NCBI RefSeq assembly: GCF_003589595.1
Contig: NW_020654080.1
Span: forward strand, 1,755,453-1,819,452
Source: Hyposmocoma kahamanoa
Lineage: Eukaryota > Arthropoda > Insecta > Lepidoptera > Cosmopterigidae
Length of the DNA: 64,000 nt
Direction of reading: 5' to 3'
Below the pieces are notes generated by a model. That model was not told the DNA's origin and did no database searches. It was given only the letters and a program-made list of their open reading frames with translations. The translations under genes were made by a program, and so were the position numbers. The first letter of the stretch is position 1, and each line of letters starts with the position of its first letter. Below are positions 63,132 to 64,000 of the stretch, piece after piece.

Positions 63132-63380
63132 GTTTTTAAACGACTTCAGAAAAGGAGGAGGATTGCAATTTGACTGCCTTTTTTTTGTATATATGTCAGG
63201 TACCTGATAACTCCGATATTTGTGAACCGATTTTGATGATTCTGCTTTTGTTGGAAAGAGGGTACTTGAGAAGTAGTCTCATGTAAATTTGAAGAAAACA
63301 TTCCACCTCTAAGGGTGACAAACTAGGGGATGAATGACTTTTGAGGTTTTTGTAGTATTTTGTACTGAGATTATTAGTTA
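63132..63380 (+). repeat. Rpt-B, short subfamily
   Basis: AAACGACTTCAGAAAAGGAG, CTGATAACTCCGATATTTGT, ACCGATTTTGATGATTCTGC, CACCTCTAAGGGTGACAAAC and the ATGAATGACTTTTGAGG junction all match the 54.95-kb copy. It ends GTATTTTGTACTGAGATTAT. Confidence 0.83.
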
Positions 63381-63942
63381 ACCTCAAATGATTCCACAAA
63401 AGAAAACAGAAGAAAAGCAAAATATAATCAAAACACTGAGAATAAATGAAAATACTAATAAAAAAATATAAAAAACCTGAAAAAAATTTATTAAATTAAA
63501 ATAAACTATTTACATACAGGCACTAGCTACAGGAATACTTTGTGTGGTGCCAGTTCCCACCCCTCATGGAAGGCATAAGTGGAGTTACGTCAAAAACGTT
63601 TATTGCCTCTGCAATTCTTGAAACTTTAGCGACTAATATTGTAGATAGAGTTACAAGTGGGTTCAATGCAGAAATTGATTAACTCTATTTCTCTAAAACA
63701 AACACTTCCATCGAGGGTTTTCCGTTACAATTTACTTAAGCGGTTAACTTTGACTAGTGGAACTAGATCGATTGGAAATCGATTAGATATCAAAGCAATG
63801 ACTGTACAAATATTGTTCTATCGTTTCTAAGTACAGATTGTCAGTGGTTTTGAATGCTTCCGTTACTTCGCAGTGCAAACGCAATGAGGTTTGAATAGAT
63901 TTATCTATATGTAAGTTTAATTTATGCTTTATGTATTGGCTA

Positions 63943-63980
63943 ACTAACTGCCTCAGTGGCCGAACGGTGACCATGCTGGA
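63943..63980 (+). mobile_element. SINE-1 head fragment at window edge
   Basis: ACTGCCTCAGTGGCCGAACG and GTGACCATGCTGGA match the first ~35 bases of the family and then diverge. Confidence 0.6.
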
Positions 63981-64000
63981 ATTTTAAGTATCTACATGCC

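Overview
The window looks like intergenic or intronic euchromatin from an insect, most likely a moth or butterfly. It is AT-rich. I see no host protein-coding gene, rRNA, genuine tRNA or CRISPR array that I can defend. Nearly everything recognisable is a transposable element or a fragment of one. The lepidopteran assignment rests on repeat families I recognise only from general knowledge (the AACCGACTTC element and tRNA-headed SINEs); no database search was possible. Three runs of N (4784-5183, 16191-16200, 35685-35694) mark assembly gaps.

Repeat families, with working names used in the entries. Rpt-A is a ~300-bp element whose plus orientation opens with GACGGGACGAACAAGTCG; over twenty segments occur on both strands. 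Rpt-B is a ~280-320-bp element opening with AACCGACTTCAAAAAA and closing near GTACTCTGTACTGAG; it is present about a dozen times. SINE-1 has a head like a tRNA with a GGTTCGATTCC B box and a (TTA)n tail. SINE-2 is a second tRNA-like family (CGTGGCTTAGTTGGTATAG) joined to a ~250-bp body. Truncated non-LTR retrotransposons (LINEs) fall into several groups told apart by C-terminal reverse-transcriptase protein or 3' UTR: J1 (58.3 and 4.7 kb), J2 (7.6, 12, 16.1, 41.4, 47 kb), C (3, 28.6, 39.2, 45.7, 53.9, 58.8 kb), D (36 and 43 kb), E (14 and 21 kb), G (15 and 42 kb) and RTE-like (24.5, 30.3, 57.3, 60.9 kb).

Layout. 0-10 kb: Rpt-A, LINE-C, SINE-1, a gapped LINE-J1, an unassigned GC-rich block (5.8-6.6 kb), and a LINE-J2 split by a probable small TIR element. 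10-21 kb: SINE-2 copies with repeated ends, LINE-J2, LINE-G, a CpG-rich patch near 15.7 kb, and Rpt-B with a 10-bp minisatellite. 21-33 kb: LINE-E, a tandem repeat, a dead mariner (22.4-23.6 kb), an RTE fragment, a probable inverted-repeat-bounded element, a TIR element at 29.8 kb and a foldback palindrome at 32.8 kb. 33-46 kb: sparse AT-rich DNA, then LINE-D, a second TIR element, LINE-J2 and a LINE-G inserted in Rpt-A. 46-64 kb: Rpt-A, Rpt-B, a GC-rich block with a 91-codon ORF (53.2 kb), and at 55951-57233 a complete mariner with perfect inverted repeats and an uninterrupted 339-aa transposase. That transposase is the only intact protein gene in the window.

There is no operon or pathway here. 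What the window records is the layering of insertions: LINE-G inside Rpt-A, a short retroelement inside Rpt-B, SINE-1 inside LINE-C, a TIR element inside LINE-J2, and mariner beside Rpt-B.
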